Below, piece by piece: positions 52,441 through 61,954 of a stretch of 64,000 nt of DNA. The stretch lies in contig DDAM01000062.1 of the NCBI GenBank assembly GCA_002332905.1, positions 62,001 to 126,000 of the forward strand, given 5' to 3'. The first letter of the stretch is position 1; each line of letters starts with the position of its first letter. The position numbers were made by a program, and so were the translations under genes. Below the pieces are notes generated by a model. It was not told where the DNA came from and did no database searches. It worked only from the letters and a program-made list of their open reading frames with translations. Origin of the DNA: Firmicutes bacterium UBA2058. Its GTDB lineage: Bacteria > Bacillota > Clostridia > Tissierellales > Sedimentibacteraceae.

Positions 52441-54060
52441 TTAATTGGATATCAGTATTGCTGACATTCTATATATCATTCCCGCTATTTCTTCCCTTGT
52501 AGCATTTCTGTCGGGGTATAATTCCATCTCATCATCCGGCATAAAGCCGTATTTTACACATGCGGCAACACCCTCCATTGCCCAATCATCACATTTCACA
52601 TAATCTGTAAATTGGCAAAGAACATTTATTATCTCATAATTCTCCATAGACATATCCTTACCAAAAATTTCAGCCGCTCTTGATATCATTAAGGCTGCCT
52701 CCTGCCTTGTAACATTGGCATTTGGCTTAAAGGTTTTATCCGTATATCCGCTAATTATTCCCATTTGAGAAGCTGCTGCAACATATCCAAAAAACCAGTC
52801 TGTATCCCTTACATCTTTAAAGCTGCTACTTTTAACTTCTTCCAAGCACAATGCTCTTGACAATATAGCAGCTAACTCTGCTCTTGTAACATGAGTTTTT
52901 GGGTTAAATTTGTTATTTCCATCTCCATTAACTACTCCTTTAGAGCTAAGCTGTATAATAGCTTCTTTTTCTGGACTGTTATCAATATCGGTAAATTTGT
53001 TTTCTGCTTTTGCATTTGAATTGTTTTCCTTTTCAGGATAGGTTTTTTCATCATATTTTTTTTCTACATCGCTCATATCATATAAGGATGTCTTTCCATT
53101 TAAGAACCTGCTATAGGCAACCATTGCATACAAGCCTTGCTCTGTTGCCATTCCATCTATGCCGTATTCCTTAACATGCTTAAACCCACCTGTAGCCGGA
53201 ATATAAAAATTATCTACAATATTTGATACAACCCAACTGCCGTTCTCCTTTACAAATCTTTCATCAGTTTTAGAATTGATATTAAGCTTGCAAAGTGCAA
53301 CTAATACTTGGTCTGCACTTTCTGAATTTTTTGTTCCCCAGCTTTCAAATCCTCCGTCACTGTTCATTTTATTTGATAAAACTGTTAATCCTCTATTTAC
53401 TGCTGCTTTTACCTTTTCCTGCTCTGTATAATTTGCAAGAGACTGTAAAGCCATAGCGGTAACATCAGTATCCGGATTACTTTCACCCATCGACCAGCCT
53501 CCGCCTGCAATTTCTTTACTTAGTATATGATCTATAAGTTTCTGCCTTGTTGTTATTTCATCTAAATTGTCAACATCAGGTATTTCATAATTTCCGCTGT
53601 CTAATGCTATAAGTCCCCAAATAGCACCATTTATTCCTTGCCAAACTAAGTTGTCAAATTCTGCAAGCCTTTCTAATAAGTTGTATCCTCCAACATTTCT
53701 TGGATCCTTTCCTAATGCTGTTAATGTCAACACAGCCCTCGAATATTCAGTATATTTTCTTTTATGTAACACTCCATTATTTTCTTCAAGCTGTTTAACT
53801 AAATTGTTATAGTAATCATCATAATATTTTTGCGGCACATCTATTTCAGCTCTGACAAGTGATATAATTTGCCACTCTCCAAGCGTTTCTCCGCTTTTTA
53901 GATTTTTAGCATTATCAAGAATATATTGTGTTGTTTTTTCAATAACCTTTTCGACATTAACTGAAGGTTCTTTTATTTGCACTCCGTATATAGGCATAAA
54001 TGAGCTTATAATTATACTTACTACTAGTATAATTGTTAGTATTTTCTTAAAATTTTTCAT
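52441..54060 (-). CDS. Surface protein: prenyltransferase-like alpha/alpha-toroid plus three SLH domains
   Basis: A 539-residue secreted protein. Signal peptide about 1-26. Residues about 35-340 form helical repeats of the squalene-cyclase/prenyltransferase type (GGWSMGESNPDTDVTAMALQ near 190, DGGFESWGTKNSESADQVLVA near 240, GIDGMATEQGLYAM near 305). Three SLH domains (about 350-539: FTDIDNSPEKEAIIQL, FKDVRDTDWFFGYVAAA, FTDYVKCDDWAMEGVAACV) anchor it to the wall. Animal transcobalamin and intrinsic factor have the same alpha/alpha barrel in front of a DUF4430-type domain; here that domain is the next gene. Directly under riboswitch 2. Confidence 0.82.
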   Translation of the reverse strand: MKNFKKILTIILVVSIIISSFMPIYGVQIKEPSVNVEKVIEKTTQYILDNAKNLKSGETLGEWQIISLVRAEIDVPQKYYDDYYNNLVKQLEENNGVLHKRKYTEYSRAVLTLTALGKDPRNVGGYNLLERLAEFDNLVWQGINGAIWGLIALDSGNYEIPDVDNLDEITTRQKLIDHILSKEIAGGGWSMGESNPDTDVTAMALQSLANYTEQEKVKAAVNRGLTVLSNKMNSDGGFESWGTKNSESADQVLVALCKLNINSKTDERFVKENGSWVVSNIVDNFYIPATGGFKHVKEYGIDGMATEQGLYAMVAYSRFLNGKTSLYDMSDVEKKYDEKTYPEKENNSNAKAENKFTDIDNSPEKEAIIQLSSKGVVNGDGNNKFNPKTHVTRAELAAILSRALCLEEVKSSSFKDVRDTDWFFGYVAAASQMGIISGYTDKTFKPNANVTRQEAALMISRAAEIFGKDMSMENYEIINVLCQFTDYVKCDDWAMEGVAACVKYGFMPDDEMELYPDRNATREEIAGMIYRMSAILISN

Positions 54061-54087
54061 TTAAAAATCCCCTTTCATATATTTTAA

Positions 54088-54126
54088 AAAACAAAAAAGT
54101 TCAGGTAAGTGTATATACCTGAACTT
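54088..54126 (-). terminator. Riboswitch-linked terminator before the toroid/SLH gene
   Basis: AGTTCAGGTA (54098-54107) pairs with TACCTGAACT (54116-54125); on the minus strand it is followed by TTTTTTGTTTTTT. Between riboswitch 2 and the gene, so a transcriptional expression platform. Confidence 0.85.
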
Positions 54127-54182
54127 AATTTAAACATGCATTTATATAAATATTTTATACAAAAAGAATACACGAATAAACA

Positions 54183-54331
54183 TTAGGCAGGTCTTCTGAC
54201 TTATGCTTCATCCCTTACCCGCCTTCCCATCTATTAATAGACAGTGGCATTTGGGCTTAGTCTGCAATTACAGCGGTTTCCCGTGCCGGAATCTAACCGG
54301 CTTCCCTATTCTCCTATCAGGCACCTAAATA
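54183..54331 (-). promoter_or_regulatory. Cobalamin riboswitch 2 (toroid/SLH-DUF4430-ECF operon)
   Basis: Minus-strand blocks: GGTGCC...TAGGGAAGCCGGTTAGATTCC, CACGGGAAACCGCTGTAAT, then GCCACTG...GGGAAGGCGGG and the terminal GTCAGAAGACCTGCCT (54200-54185). This is a near-consensus, compact cobalamin aptamer. Confidence 0.95.
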
Positions 54332-54354
54332 ACTATGATATTATTCTAATATAT

Positions 54355-54383
54355 GTTATATCATCTATTAATATTTAAATCAA
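54355..54383 (-). promoter_or_regulatory. Promoter for riboswitch 2 transcript
   Basis: On the minus strand, TTGATT (54383-54378), 17-base spacer, TATAAC (54360-54355). Confidence 0.55.
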
Positions 54384-54422
54384 GAATTATTTAACATTAA
54401 AGTATAGTATACTATCAGTTAG

Positions 54423-57400
54423 TTATTTAATTATATTTTTTATAAATCTTTCAAGAATTATTGCTACTTCTGCTCTTGTGGATTTACCTTTAGGATCTAT
54501 TAATTTATTATCTTTACCGGTAATTATTCCATTATCTACTGCCCAACTCATAGCCTCGTATGCCCATTCTGATATATAATTTTTATCACTAAAACTAATA
54601 TCATTATGTTTAATGCCGGTATTAATATCAATATGTTTTGCATATCTATATAAAATAGTAATTAATTCTTCTCTAGTAATGTCATTGTCAGGGTTAAAAG
54701 CATTGTCTGTACCATTTACTATTTTTTCAGCTGCTGCCCAAGATACTGCATTTCTATAATAACTCTCTATATTTACATCAGCAAAACTAATATTATTATT
54801 TTGAATACTTGGAGTATCTTCTAATCTATGCAATACTGTAACCAGCATAGCTCGTGACATTGGTATATTAGGACTGAACAATTTGTCGGATGTACCTCCA
54901 AATAATTCGTGACCGGCAGCAAATAAAACCGCTTCGCTGTACCAAGAGTCGTTGCTTATATCCTCAAATATTTTGACATTATCAATTACCTTTATTGTTG
55001 CAGAACCATCTACAACTCCATATATATTTTTGCCCTCAACAAATGCTTTTTTAATTATCTTTATAGTATCATTCTCATATACCCTGGCTAAAACTGTTGA
55101 GTTATTAAAATTATTGCCTGATAAAGCTATAGATATGCCACCGTCTATATCATCTATCAATTTATTTCCTATCTTAATTTCAACAGAAATTGTATTATCA
55201 TCTTTTTTAGCTGTTGTAATCATAATTACAGAGCCAATATTTTTTTCTATATCTGCAAGTGATTTATTAGGTATAGTAATTGTGGCTATTGGAGTAATAA
55301 TATTTAATTTCAATGATTTATTTTCTGCAATTTTACTTATTGATAATTTATCTATCTGTACATTTACTTTGTATGCTTCTCCTTCAATAATAGGCTTAAT
55401 GCTAATAGAATTTATATTATTTTTCATAGCATCTTCTATTGCTTTTAATATATCATCACTCTTTGTTATCAAGGTTGCAATACCGTTAACAATTGCAGCC
55501 TTAGCAGAAACTGTAGCCGGTGTATCTGATTGAGATGGATTTGTACCATTTTCAATACCTGGCATATATCCGCCTACATCCTTACCTAAATCTCTTGTGT
55601 ATAACCATTCCACATAGTAGCCCTCATACACACGCTCAAGTGCTGCAGAATGTCCAGGGAATACTCCGTTTACTCTATACAGCCATCCGCTTTCCGGTCC
55701 TTCATCCGTTTCGGATAATCCTTCAATACCGCTGACATAGACACCATATTGTGTATTCATATCCACGTCAAGACTTAATCCTGTTTTTTCAAGTAAGCTA
55801 AACGCCGTTTCACCCGGCTCTATCTTAATAGCCTGCTTTCTAAAGAATACTTTACCTGTTCCAACCGGACCAACCACACTTATATATGCATACTTATCTG
55901 TAGGTGTCGTACTTCCGCCTGACATGCTTTTTACTACTACTTCAAAGTTTTTCTCTGCTTGAATACCATTTAAATATATCTTTGCTGTTAAACTGACCTT
56001 GACATCTTCTTTTTCATCACGGTTTACTTTTCCATTTTCATCAATGGCAAACAGTTTATTTGATGTCCATGATATTGTTGTACCAAAAAGTCCGCTGTTT
56101 TGAAGAACTAAATCTCCGGTAACTACATAATTGGTATCAATAGCTCCTCCTATAGAAAGTGCATCCTTTCCGTCATGAACTAAATGTTCCTCCAGTGTTG
56201 CACCTTGTTCAAGTGAGGCAGTATCACTGCAATATTTAAATGTTAGTTCTGCTCCTTCCTTTACTTCATAGGAATTTAGAGGATTTGTCACAAGAACTGT
56301 ACCGGATTGAGTATTTTCATAGCAATACCAATCTTGGCTTTCTCTTGCTACTAAACCTCCTATTTCTTTAATTTTATTGTCATACACGGTCAAGCTAATT
56401 TTATTTTGTTTTGCAATTTCTTCAATTACCTCAAGTACAGTTCCGGTTTTAGAAACAGTCGCCGACTCAATGATGATTTCCTTATTTTTATCCCCTAAAA
56501 TTTTTACAGATACAGCTCCTGCAGGCTTAAGGTCATTAATAGCATCTCTTAAAGCAAAGTAGGCTGGTCCATAATAATTTTTAGACATTTTATCAGTATT
56601 ATTATTGACTGAAACGGCATTATCATATGCAAGTTTTAAGTTATTATAGCTGATAATAGTATAATCAGATTTTTTATTTTCTACCAATTCATTTGCAGTG
56701 TCAATTAAGGTTATAAAATCAGATTTTTTGATACCTACTCTTTTCCATAAGCTATCACCGTAATATACATCACCAAATTCAACTATCTCTTGATTGCTTA
56801 TATTTTGTTTTCCGGCTATGTCTATGTTATACATAGCTTCTAATACACCCGTTCCATCTATCTTCCAATAATTATCTGTCAAATCAAATCCAGGTAATCC
56901 CGCAGCAGTTAGAGCTTCAAATCCAGATACAACACAACCATTTGAAAGTGTTATAATTCCGCCTTCAACTCCACCTGTATTAAATAAGCCTTTATTTTTT
57001 CCTGATTTTTCTTGCGACGACTTTAAAGTTAATCTAAATTCTTCTAAATCAGGTATTATCCTCGTATCTCTAAATTCTTCATCATCATTTATATGAGATG
57101 ACAATGGAATTAAAGCCCACCCAGCTAAATCAGGACCGTACTGAAGGTTTTTTAACTCAGCTAAATAGCTGCCAAGTACATCTCTTGCTCTAAAGTTGTA
57201 CCCTTCATAATCAGCCGCTGCAGCGTCAAGTGCCATAAGAGTCCAACTTGGATTACCCCATGCACCCCAGCCATTATTTGCAATCCAATTTAAAAGCTGT
57301 TCTACATAATTAACACCTTGATAGTTATATGGATTGTCACCCTGAGATAATATCTGCAATACAATAGATGCATAGTCTGTTCCTTGCCACGCTGAGCCTT

Positions 57401-60400
57401 TTCTATGTGACTTGACATCATATACTTTAAAATTATATTTGTCAAAATCATCACCTAATACAGACTTAGCTGCAAATACATCCCAGTAAATACCTGTTAA
57501 ATTTCTTTTTGTATTGTATACTTCTCTAAGCTGGTTTATAGCTTTTTCTACTACATTGTTATTATCAATTATTTTTGATACTGTAATATGAAATTCCTTT
57601 GTTCTTGTATAAGCTCCTTTTGATAAAGTAGCCGTAAGTACAAGCTTCGTCTCTATATCTTTAAAAGTTACTTTACCATCATTTGTTATAATAGATTCGT
57701 TAGAACTTTGCCAAGTGATATCACTGCCATGTACTCCTTTGATAGGTAAGCTTAAGTCTGTGGTCACATAAGGAGGAACATTTAAATCATCATAATCAGC
57801 ACTTACAATCTCTTGTTCTTCACTTCCCATAGCTAAAACAACTACATAAAAATCATATGTTTTCACATAAGAATTTCTTGTTACTGTTGCAGTAAGTTTA
57901 ACTACAGAGTTTGCTTGACCTATCATAGGTCTTGTTACAGTTCCGGTATTTTGATTAATTATGTCATTATTAGAGGATGTCCATGTTATATTACTTCCGT
58001 AAAAGCCCTTTGATATTAAAGTTAAATTTTCTGTAATAGTGTCAGGTATGTTCAGGCTTGCTAAATCATTGTTCACAGCCTCTTCATCACTTACACCGCT
58101 TATATCAAAGCTTAATGTAGATAACAGGGCTTTATTATTTATATAATCACCCATTGCCATAGCAACATAAGCTGTATATTGCTTGTTAGCAGATAATTTT
58201 TGATTTTGTGCAATTGGATTATCAATATCGTGCAAAAATACTGGATATGTTCCGTTGGTAAGTCTTGAATTACGAAGTACATCCCATACCTTTTTATCAT
58301 TAATTGTTTGCTTATTTCCACTTGCAACTAGTGCAGATATATATTTTGAATATGCATCTATTTTTTTAAATCCACATTTACCATTAGTAAATCGCCCATC
58401 ATATACTGCATTTAGCGTTTTAATTAATCCATCAATTTCTTTTTGTGCAAATTCTTTAAGCTCACCACTAATACCATTTAAAGTAACAATTGTTTCATCA
58501 TTTAGCCAACGTGACAGTAAAATTGCAGCTTCACTTTGTTGCAGCACCCAACTGTCTAAAACGCCTGTGCCTGAACTACCTACTAAAAATTCACCGTAGC
58601 TTCTACCATTCTCAACACCCTGACAATCAGTCATATTTGACAGCAATGATTCTATAGCACCAACACGACCTTTTTGTGTCCCGTTTTCATTGTTGCCCCA
58701 ATCATTACCATCAAAAAATATTTCTAAGGCTAATACACTATCTATATCGCATAAAAGGTAATTATCGCTAAATCTGCCGTTTTCTAACTGTTTTGCAAGT
58801 AATTCATTTACTAAATCTACCTCTTTAATTTCTCCTGTTCCTTGAGAAGCCCTCAGATAATTTTTAGGATTTTTGCCTAGTGCAATTTCATCAATTATAG
58901 CCATTGTCTCTGGAAAGTAGAAATTCCCTGCTGTACTATAATAGCTATAATCACCTTCATATCTATCAGCATTTTGTACAGGATAAAAAGATATATTATT
59001 TGGTATTTGACTCAATATATCTTTACCTAGTAAAGACAATACTGCAACAGGCTCTGCAGACGAGGTTAAACCTTTGTTATCCTTTAATCCTATATAATAA
59101 TCCTTAAGTAATTTTTCGTTTTTACTTAATGGAAATGTTTTATCTTCTGATTTTAATACAAAGCCTTGAGATTCTACAACATCCATTGTTGAACCATGCC
59201 TAATTGTCAAAACCAAGCTTACAAATATATCTGGTTCACCGTCCTTAGGCATTATGACATCATTGTATGCTAATATACCTTGTGGAGTTTTAGAAAAAAA
59301 TGACAACTCACTTTTATAACTAGTATCATCACATGCTGTTCTTATATTGTTTAAAAGCACATTAAAATCCGACTCATTTTCTATACTAGATCTTAATGCT
59401 TTTTGGTCTGACAAAACATATGCTATATCATCTTTAACTGTGCTTGTATTTCCATTATATTGAAGTCTATTAAAGGCACTACAGTTTCTTTTATCCTCAC
59501 CTTGTGATACACGATTGCCGTAATCAAGGGCTATAGCCGCCATAGCAGTAGCTTCACCATTAGAAACTAAATCATCTGCTTTTCTTTTGTATGAACCATC
59601 ATCAAGTTGAAACTTAGAAAGCTCTTCCCATTCGTTATCATCTACATCTATGCCTGCTGAAAGTGATGAAATAATATATGCAGCCTGAAGCTCACATTGA
59701 GCTCTTCTAATTGTCTCAAAGCTTTGCCCCATTACATTTTTATTTTTCATATTCTTAGCAATATCTTCAAGCTTCTCTTGAACTAAGCTTCCGTTTATAC
59801 ACGAAGATTCATTTGAATATGATATAGCTGAGGCAGTTATTGCTGAGCTTGATGTGGCTGATGTATTTGTAAAACTTGATAGACCTTGTGAAAGCCAAAA
59901 TATATTATAATAAATGGCTTCTTGTGTCATTTGTCTGCCAACAGTACCAAGTCCCCACTCTTTACCTTTTATGAATGTAGTTATATCTACCTTTCCGCCA
60001 TCGGCACCCCCATATGTATAGCGGTAATTATCCATCATTGACTGAACGGCGGCTTCTTTTCCTAACCCTTCTGCTTCATTGGTTAAAGCCCACTCATCAC
60101 CCCAATAGGCATTAAGTGCTAGAGTGGCTAAGCCATCTGCCGAACCTGCATATTTACCTAAGTTTGAAAAAAGTCCATTTGTGGCTTTAGACTGATACTT
60201 CATAAGCTCATAAACATAATTGCGACCGCCATAATTACTTGGATCTCCTCCCACAGAAATTATATCCAATATAATTTGTGAAAGCCATGTTTGAGTGTTT
60301 ATCCCTTGTGACGAAAACCATTCTTTTTCTGTAAAATCTTCTGCCTGCTCACCATATTTTGACTCAAAGGAATAATATTTTAATGTGTATATTTCTGACT

Positions 60401-60683
60401 CTATGCTTTTAAGTTCACTTTCATTTTCAGGTAATGAATTTTTGCTAGCAGGATACCCTACAGCAAAACGTGCAACACCCTCCATAGGCGCAGAAATTCT
60501 TTTACTTGATTCGAAGGCAGTATAATAATCAGTTACCTTTATTAATTGATTATATCCTGCAAAATTAGAATTGGCTGTATATAAAATCGTATTTTCTGCA
60601 AATACATTTATAGGAGCCATTGTAATAATCATACATACTATTAGCATAATAGAAAGTATTCTATTTACATTATTCTTATACAT
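54423..60683 (-). CDS. Giant SLH surface protein with three toroid segments, Ig-like domains and two DUF4430-type domains
   Basis: A 2086-residue secreted protein. Signal peptide about 1-29. Toroid-like helical regions lie at about 85-420, 560-850 and 1050-1320 (the last with SAWQGTDYASIVLQILSQGD). Atrophied bacterial Ig-like domains at about 860-947, 958-1034 and 1500-1584 carry the ITW-x-SSN motif. DUF4430-like domains are at about 1390-1485 and 1590-1705; the latter ends VEWLYTRDLGKDVGG, almost identical to the 299-residue protein's end. A beta-rich region follows, then three SLH domains (about 1900-2086). It follows the 189-residue DUF4430-like gene under riboswitch 3. Inferred to capture corrinoids at the cell surface. 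Confidence 0.82.
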   Translation of the reverse strand: MYKNNVNRILSIMLIVCMIITMAPINVFAENTILYTANSNFAGYNQLIKVTDYYTAFESSKRISAPMEGVARFAVGYPASKNSLPENESELKSIESEIYTLKYYSFESKYGEQAEDFTEKEWFSSQGINTQTWLSQIILDIISVGGDPSNYGGRNYVYELMKYQSKATNGLFSNLGKYAGSADGLATLALNAYWGDEWALTNEAEGLGKEAAVQSMMDNYRYTYGGADGGKVDITTFIKGKEWGLGTVGRQMTQEAIYYNIFWLSQGLSSFTNTSATSSSAITASAISYSNESSCINGSLVQEKLEDIAKNMKNKNVMGQSFETIRRAQCELQAAYIISSLSAGIDVDDNEWEELSKFQLDDGSYKRKADDLVSNGEATAMAAIALDYGNRVSQGEDKRNCSAFNRLQYNGNTSTVKDDIAYVLSDQKALRSSIENESDFNVLLNNIRTACDDTSYKSELSFFSKTPQGILAYNDVIMPKDGEPDIFVSLVLTIRHGSTMDVVESQGFVLKSEDKTFPLSKNEKLLKDYYIGLKDNKGLTSSAEPVAVLSLLGKDILSQIPNNISFYPVQNADRYEGDYSYYSTAGNFYFPETMAIIDEIALGKNPKNYLRASQGTGEIKEVDLVNELLAKQLENGRFSDNYLLCDIDSVLALEIFFDGNDWGNNENGTQKGRVGAIESLLSNMTDCQGVENGRSYGEFLVGSSGTGVLDSWVLQQSEAAILLSRWLNDETIVTLNGISGELKEFAQKEIDGLIKTLNAVYDGRFTNGKCGFKKIDAYSKYISALVASGNKQTINDKKVWDVLRNSRLTNGTYPVFLHDIDNPIAQNQKLSANKQYTAYVAMAMGDYINNKALLSTLSFDISGVSDEEAVNNDLASLNIPDTITENLTLISKGFYGSNITWTSSNNDIINQNTGTVTRPMIGQANSVVKLTATVTRNSYVKTYDFYVVVLAMGSEEQEIVSADYDDLNVPPYVTTDLSLPIKGVHGSDITWQSSNESIITNDGKVTFKDIETKLVLTATLSKGAYTRTKEFHITVSKIIDNNNVVEKAINQLREVYNTKRNLTGIYWDVFAAKSVLGDDFDKYNFKVYDVKSHRKGSAWQGTDYASIVLQILSQGDNPYNYQGVNYVEQLLNWIANNGWGAWGNPSWTLMALDAAAADYEGYNFRARDVLGSYLAELKNLQYGPDLAGWALIPLSSHINDDEEFRDTRIIPDLEEFRLTLKSSQEKSGKNKGLFNTGGVEGGIITLSNGCVVSGFEALTAAGLPGFDLTDNYWKIDGTGVLEAMYNIDIAGKQNISNQEIVEFGDVYYGDSLWKRVGIKKSDFITLIDTANELVENKKSDYTIISYNNLKLAYDNAVSVNNNTDKMSKNYYGPAYFALRDAINDLKPAGAVSVKILGDKNKEIIIESATVSKTGTVLEVIEEIAKQNKISLTVYDNKIKEIGGLVARESQDWYCYENTQSGTVLVTNPLNSYEVKEGAELTFKYCSDTASLEQGATLEEHLVHDGKDALSIGGAIDTNYVVTGDLVLQNSGLFGTTISWTSNKLFAIDENGKVNRDEKEDVKVSLTAKIYLNGIQAEKNFEVVVKSMSGGSTTPTDKYAYISVVGPVGTGKVFFRKQAIKIEPGETAFSLLEKTGLSLDVDMNTQYGVYVSGIEGLSETDEGPESGWLYRVNGVFPGHSAALERVYEGYYVEWLYTRDLGKDVGGYMPGIENGTNPSQSDTPATVSAKAAIVNGIATLITKSDDILKAIEDAMKNNINSISIKPIIEGEAYKVNVQIDKLSISKIAENKSLKLNIITPIATITIPNKSLADIEKNIGSVIMITTAKKDDNTISVEIKIGNKLIDDIDGGISIALSGNNFNNSTVLARVYENDTIKIIKKAFVEGKNIYGVVDGSATIKVIDNVKIFEDISNDSWYSEAVLFAAGHELFGGTSDKLFSPNIPMSRAMLVTVLHRLEDTPSIQNNNISFADVNIESYYRNAVSWAAAEKIVNGTDNAFNPDNDITREELITILYRYAKHIDINTGIKHNDISFSDKNYISEWAYEAMSWAVDNGIITGKDNKLIDPKGKSTRAEVAIILERFIKNIIK

Positions 60684-60732
60684 TTAATTTCTCCTCTATT
60701 TTAATTTTAATTATTTATATAAACAAATTTAA

Positions 60733-60755
60733 GGCAACTAGTAATACTAGCTGCC
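60733..60755 (-). other. Intergenic stem-loop between the two riboswitch-3 genes
   Basis: GGCAACTAGTA pairs with TACTAGCTGCC (60733-60755), with one mismatch. No strong T-run on the minus strand; may act as a partial terminator or RNA-stability element separating expression of the small and the giant protein. Confidence 0.5.
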
Positions 60756-60782
60756 TATTTTGCTTATGTAGTTTATATACTA

Positions 60783-61352
60783 TTATTTAGGCCAAGTATA
60801 ATGATAGTAGCTATAATTAAATACTATTTTCATACCATCTTCTAGTTGCATACGACTTAAATACTCCATTGACATTTCAGGTATTACTGTATTGTCAGCT
60901 TTAGTTATTGTAGCCGTCCAGCCTTCTCCTGCTGAGTGACACATAACAGCACCATTTACTGTTTCTTCCCAATACTGATTCCAAGTATCAAGATTACCAA
61001 CCTTAGAAATATATGCTCCAGGATTACCATATGCTGGGCTTATATCAACACCAGTAACAGTCGGCTTGCCTAAATTATCTGCTGCTTCTAATATAGCATC
61101 CATTATGGATGTTTGGCTGCCTAATGGGTTAATAGTTGTAGAGCTGTATTGAGCTGATGTAAAATATGGTTTTGACGACATTGTAGAGCCCATAGGTGTA
61201 GATATAGGGCTTGTTGTCCAAATATTATTACCTTCTTGTTTAAATTGTACAGTTACGTCTAATGTGGTAGCAAATACCATGTTTGACATAGATATTATTA
61301 TCATAAGCACTAATGCTAGTGATATAACTTTTTTATTAAGTACTTTTTTCAT
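60783..61352 (-). CDS. Small secreted DUF4430-like protein
   Basis: A 189-residue secreted protein with signal peptide about 1-28 ending MVFA. The mature part has a divergent DUF4430 pattern: a beta-strand start LDVTVQFKQEGNN, TSIMDAILEAADNLGKP (the helix of the fold), GAYISKVGNLDTWNQYWEE then TVNG, and a final DGMKIVFNYSYYHY. No anchor is seen, so it may be freely secreted or held by partners. The start is ATG 61350-61352 after GGAGGAATAT; a TTG 12 bases earlier overlaps the RBS. First gene under riboswitch 3. Inferred corrinoid-binding beta-domain protein. Confidence 0.75.
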   Translation of the reverse strand: MKKVLNKKVISLALVLMIIISMSNMVFATTLDVTVQFKQEGNNIWTTSPISTPMGSTMSSKPYFTSAQYSSTTINPLGSQTSIMDAILEAADNLGKPTVTGVDISPAYGNPGAYISKVGNLDTWNQYWEETVNGAVMCHSAGEGWTATITKADNTVIPEMSMEYLSRMQLEDGMKIVFNYSYYHYTWPK

Positions 61353-61517
61353 ATATTCCTCCAACCTAAAATTTTTATAACATATAACTGTTATTATTAA
61401 TATATCAATAAATCAAACTACACGCTTAAACCTTATCACTACATAAGCTTAAATATTTAAATCAGCATGTATACTTAATTTATCTGATATCTATAAATAC
61501 CTTTTTTAAAATAAAAA

Positions 61518-61555
61518 AAAGGACCATAGCAAAATTTTGCTACAGCCCGTATTTA
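61518..61555 (-). terminator. Riboswitch-linked terminator before the small DUF4430-like gene
   Basis: Stem TAGCAAAATTTTGCTA with flanking partial pairing (about 61526-61551); on the minus strand it is followed by CCTTTTTTTT. Lies between riboswitch 3 and the gene. Confidence 0.8.
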
Positions 61556-61628
61556 CTGTACTATAAATGTAAGTAGATATAATCTACTCTAGCAGCTACC
61601 AATTACCCGTTGGACTACGTTATACTCT

Positions 61629-61818
61629 ATGCAGGTCTTCTGGCTAACGAATCATCATCTTTTTCACCTTCCCAAGAATAAAATCTCAGTGGTATATTTT
61701 CTAAAGTAAAAAAATTTGTTTTAACAAATTAGAAAAAGACTCCTCGTATACAGCGGCGGGACCGCATCGGATTTTCACCGATTTCCCTCTTAGCCACTAT
61801 TGTATATAGTGGAACATA
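61629..61818 (-). promoter_or_regulatory. Cobalamin riboswitch 3 (DUF4430-like and giant SLH gene)
   Basis: Minus-strand blocks: AGAGGGAAATCGGTGAAAAT then CCGATGCGGTCCCGCCGCTG, later ACCACTGAG...CTTGGGAAGGTG, ending GCCAGAAGACCTGC (61644-61631). An extra AT-rich hairpin (CTAATTTGTT/AACAAATT, about 61690-61740) expands one arm. Near-consensus cobalamin aptamer. Confidence 0.93.
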
Positions 61819-61900
61819 AAATATTTATTAAATTATATGATAACATTATCATATATGTTAATATTTGTCAATTATATATTTTTATTTTTTATTGACAAAT

Positions 61901-61936
61901 AAAAACTCTCAATAAAAAATCTATGAGAGTTTTTAT
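61901..61936 (-). terminator. Terminator after the right-edge SLH gene
   Basis: AAAAACTCTCA pairs with TGAGAGTTTTT (61901-61936); separates this transcript from riboswitch 3. Confidence 0.8.
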
Positions 61937-61954
61937 ATTTATTTTTTATGTTTA

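Noticed and set aside
61841..61871. Promoter for riboswitch 3 (TTGACA at 61871-61866)
   Set aside because: The -35 is perfect, but no -10 hexamer sits at a standard spacing (only TAATGT at 17 or GATAAT at 15), so it was not listed as a feature.
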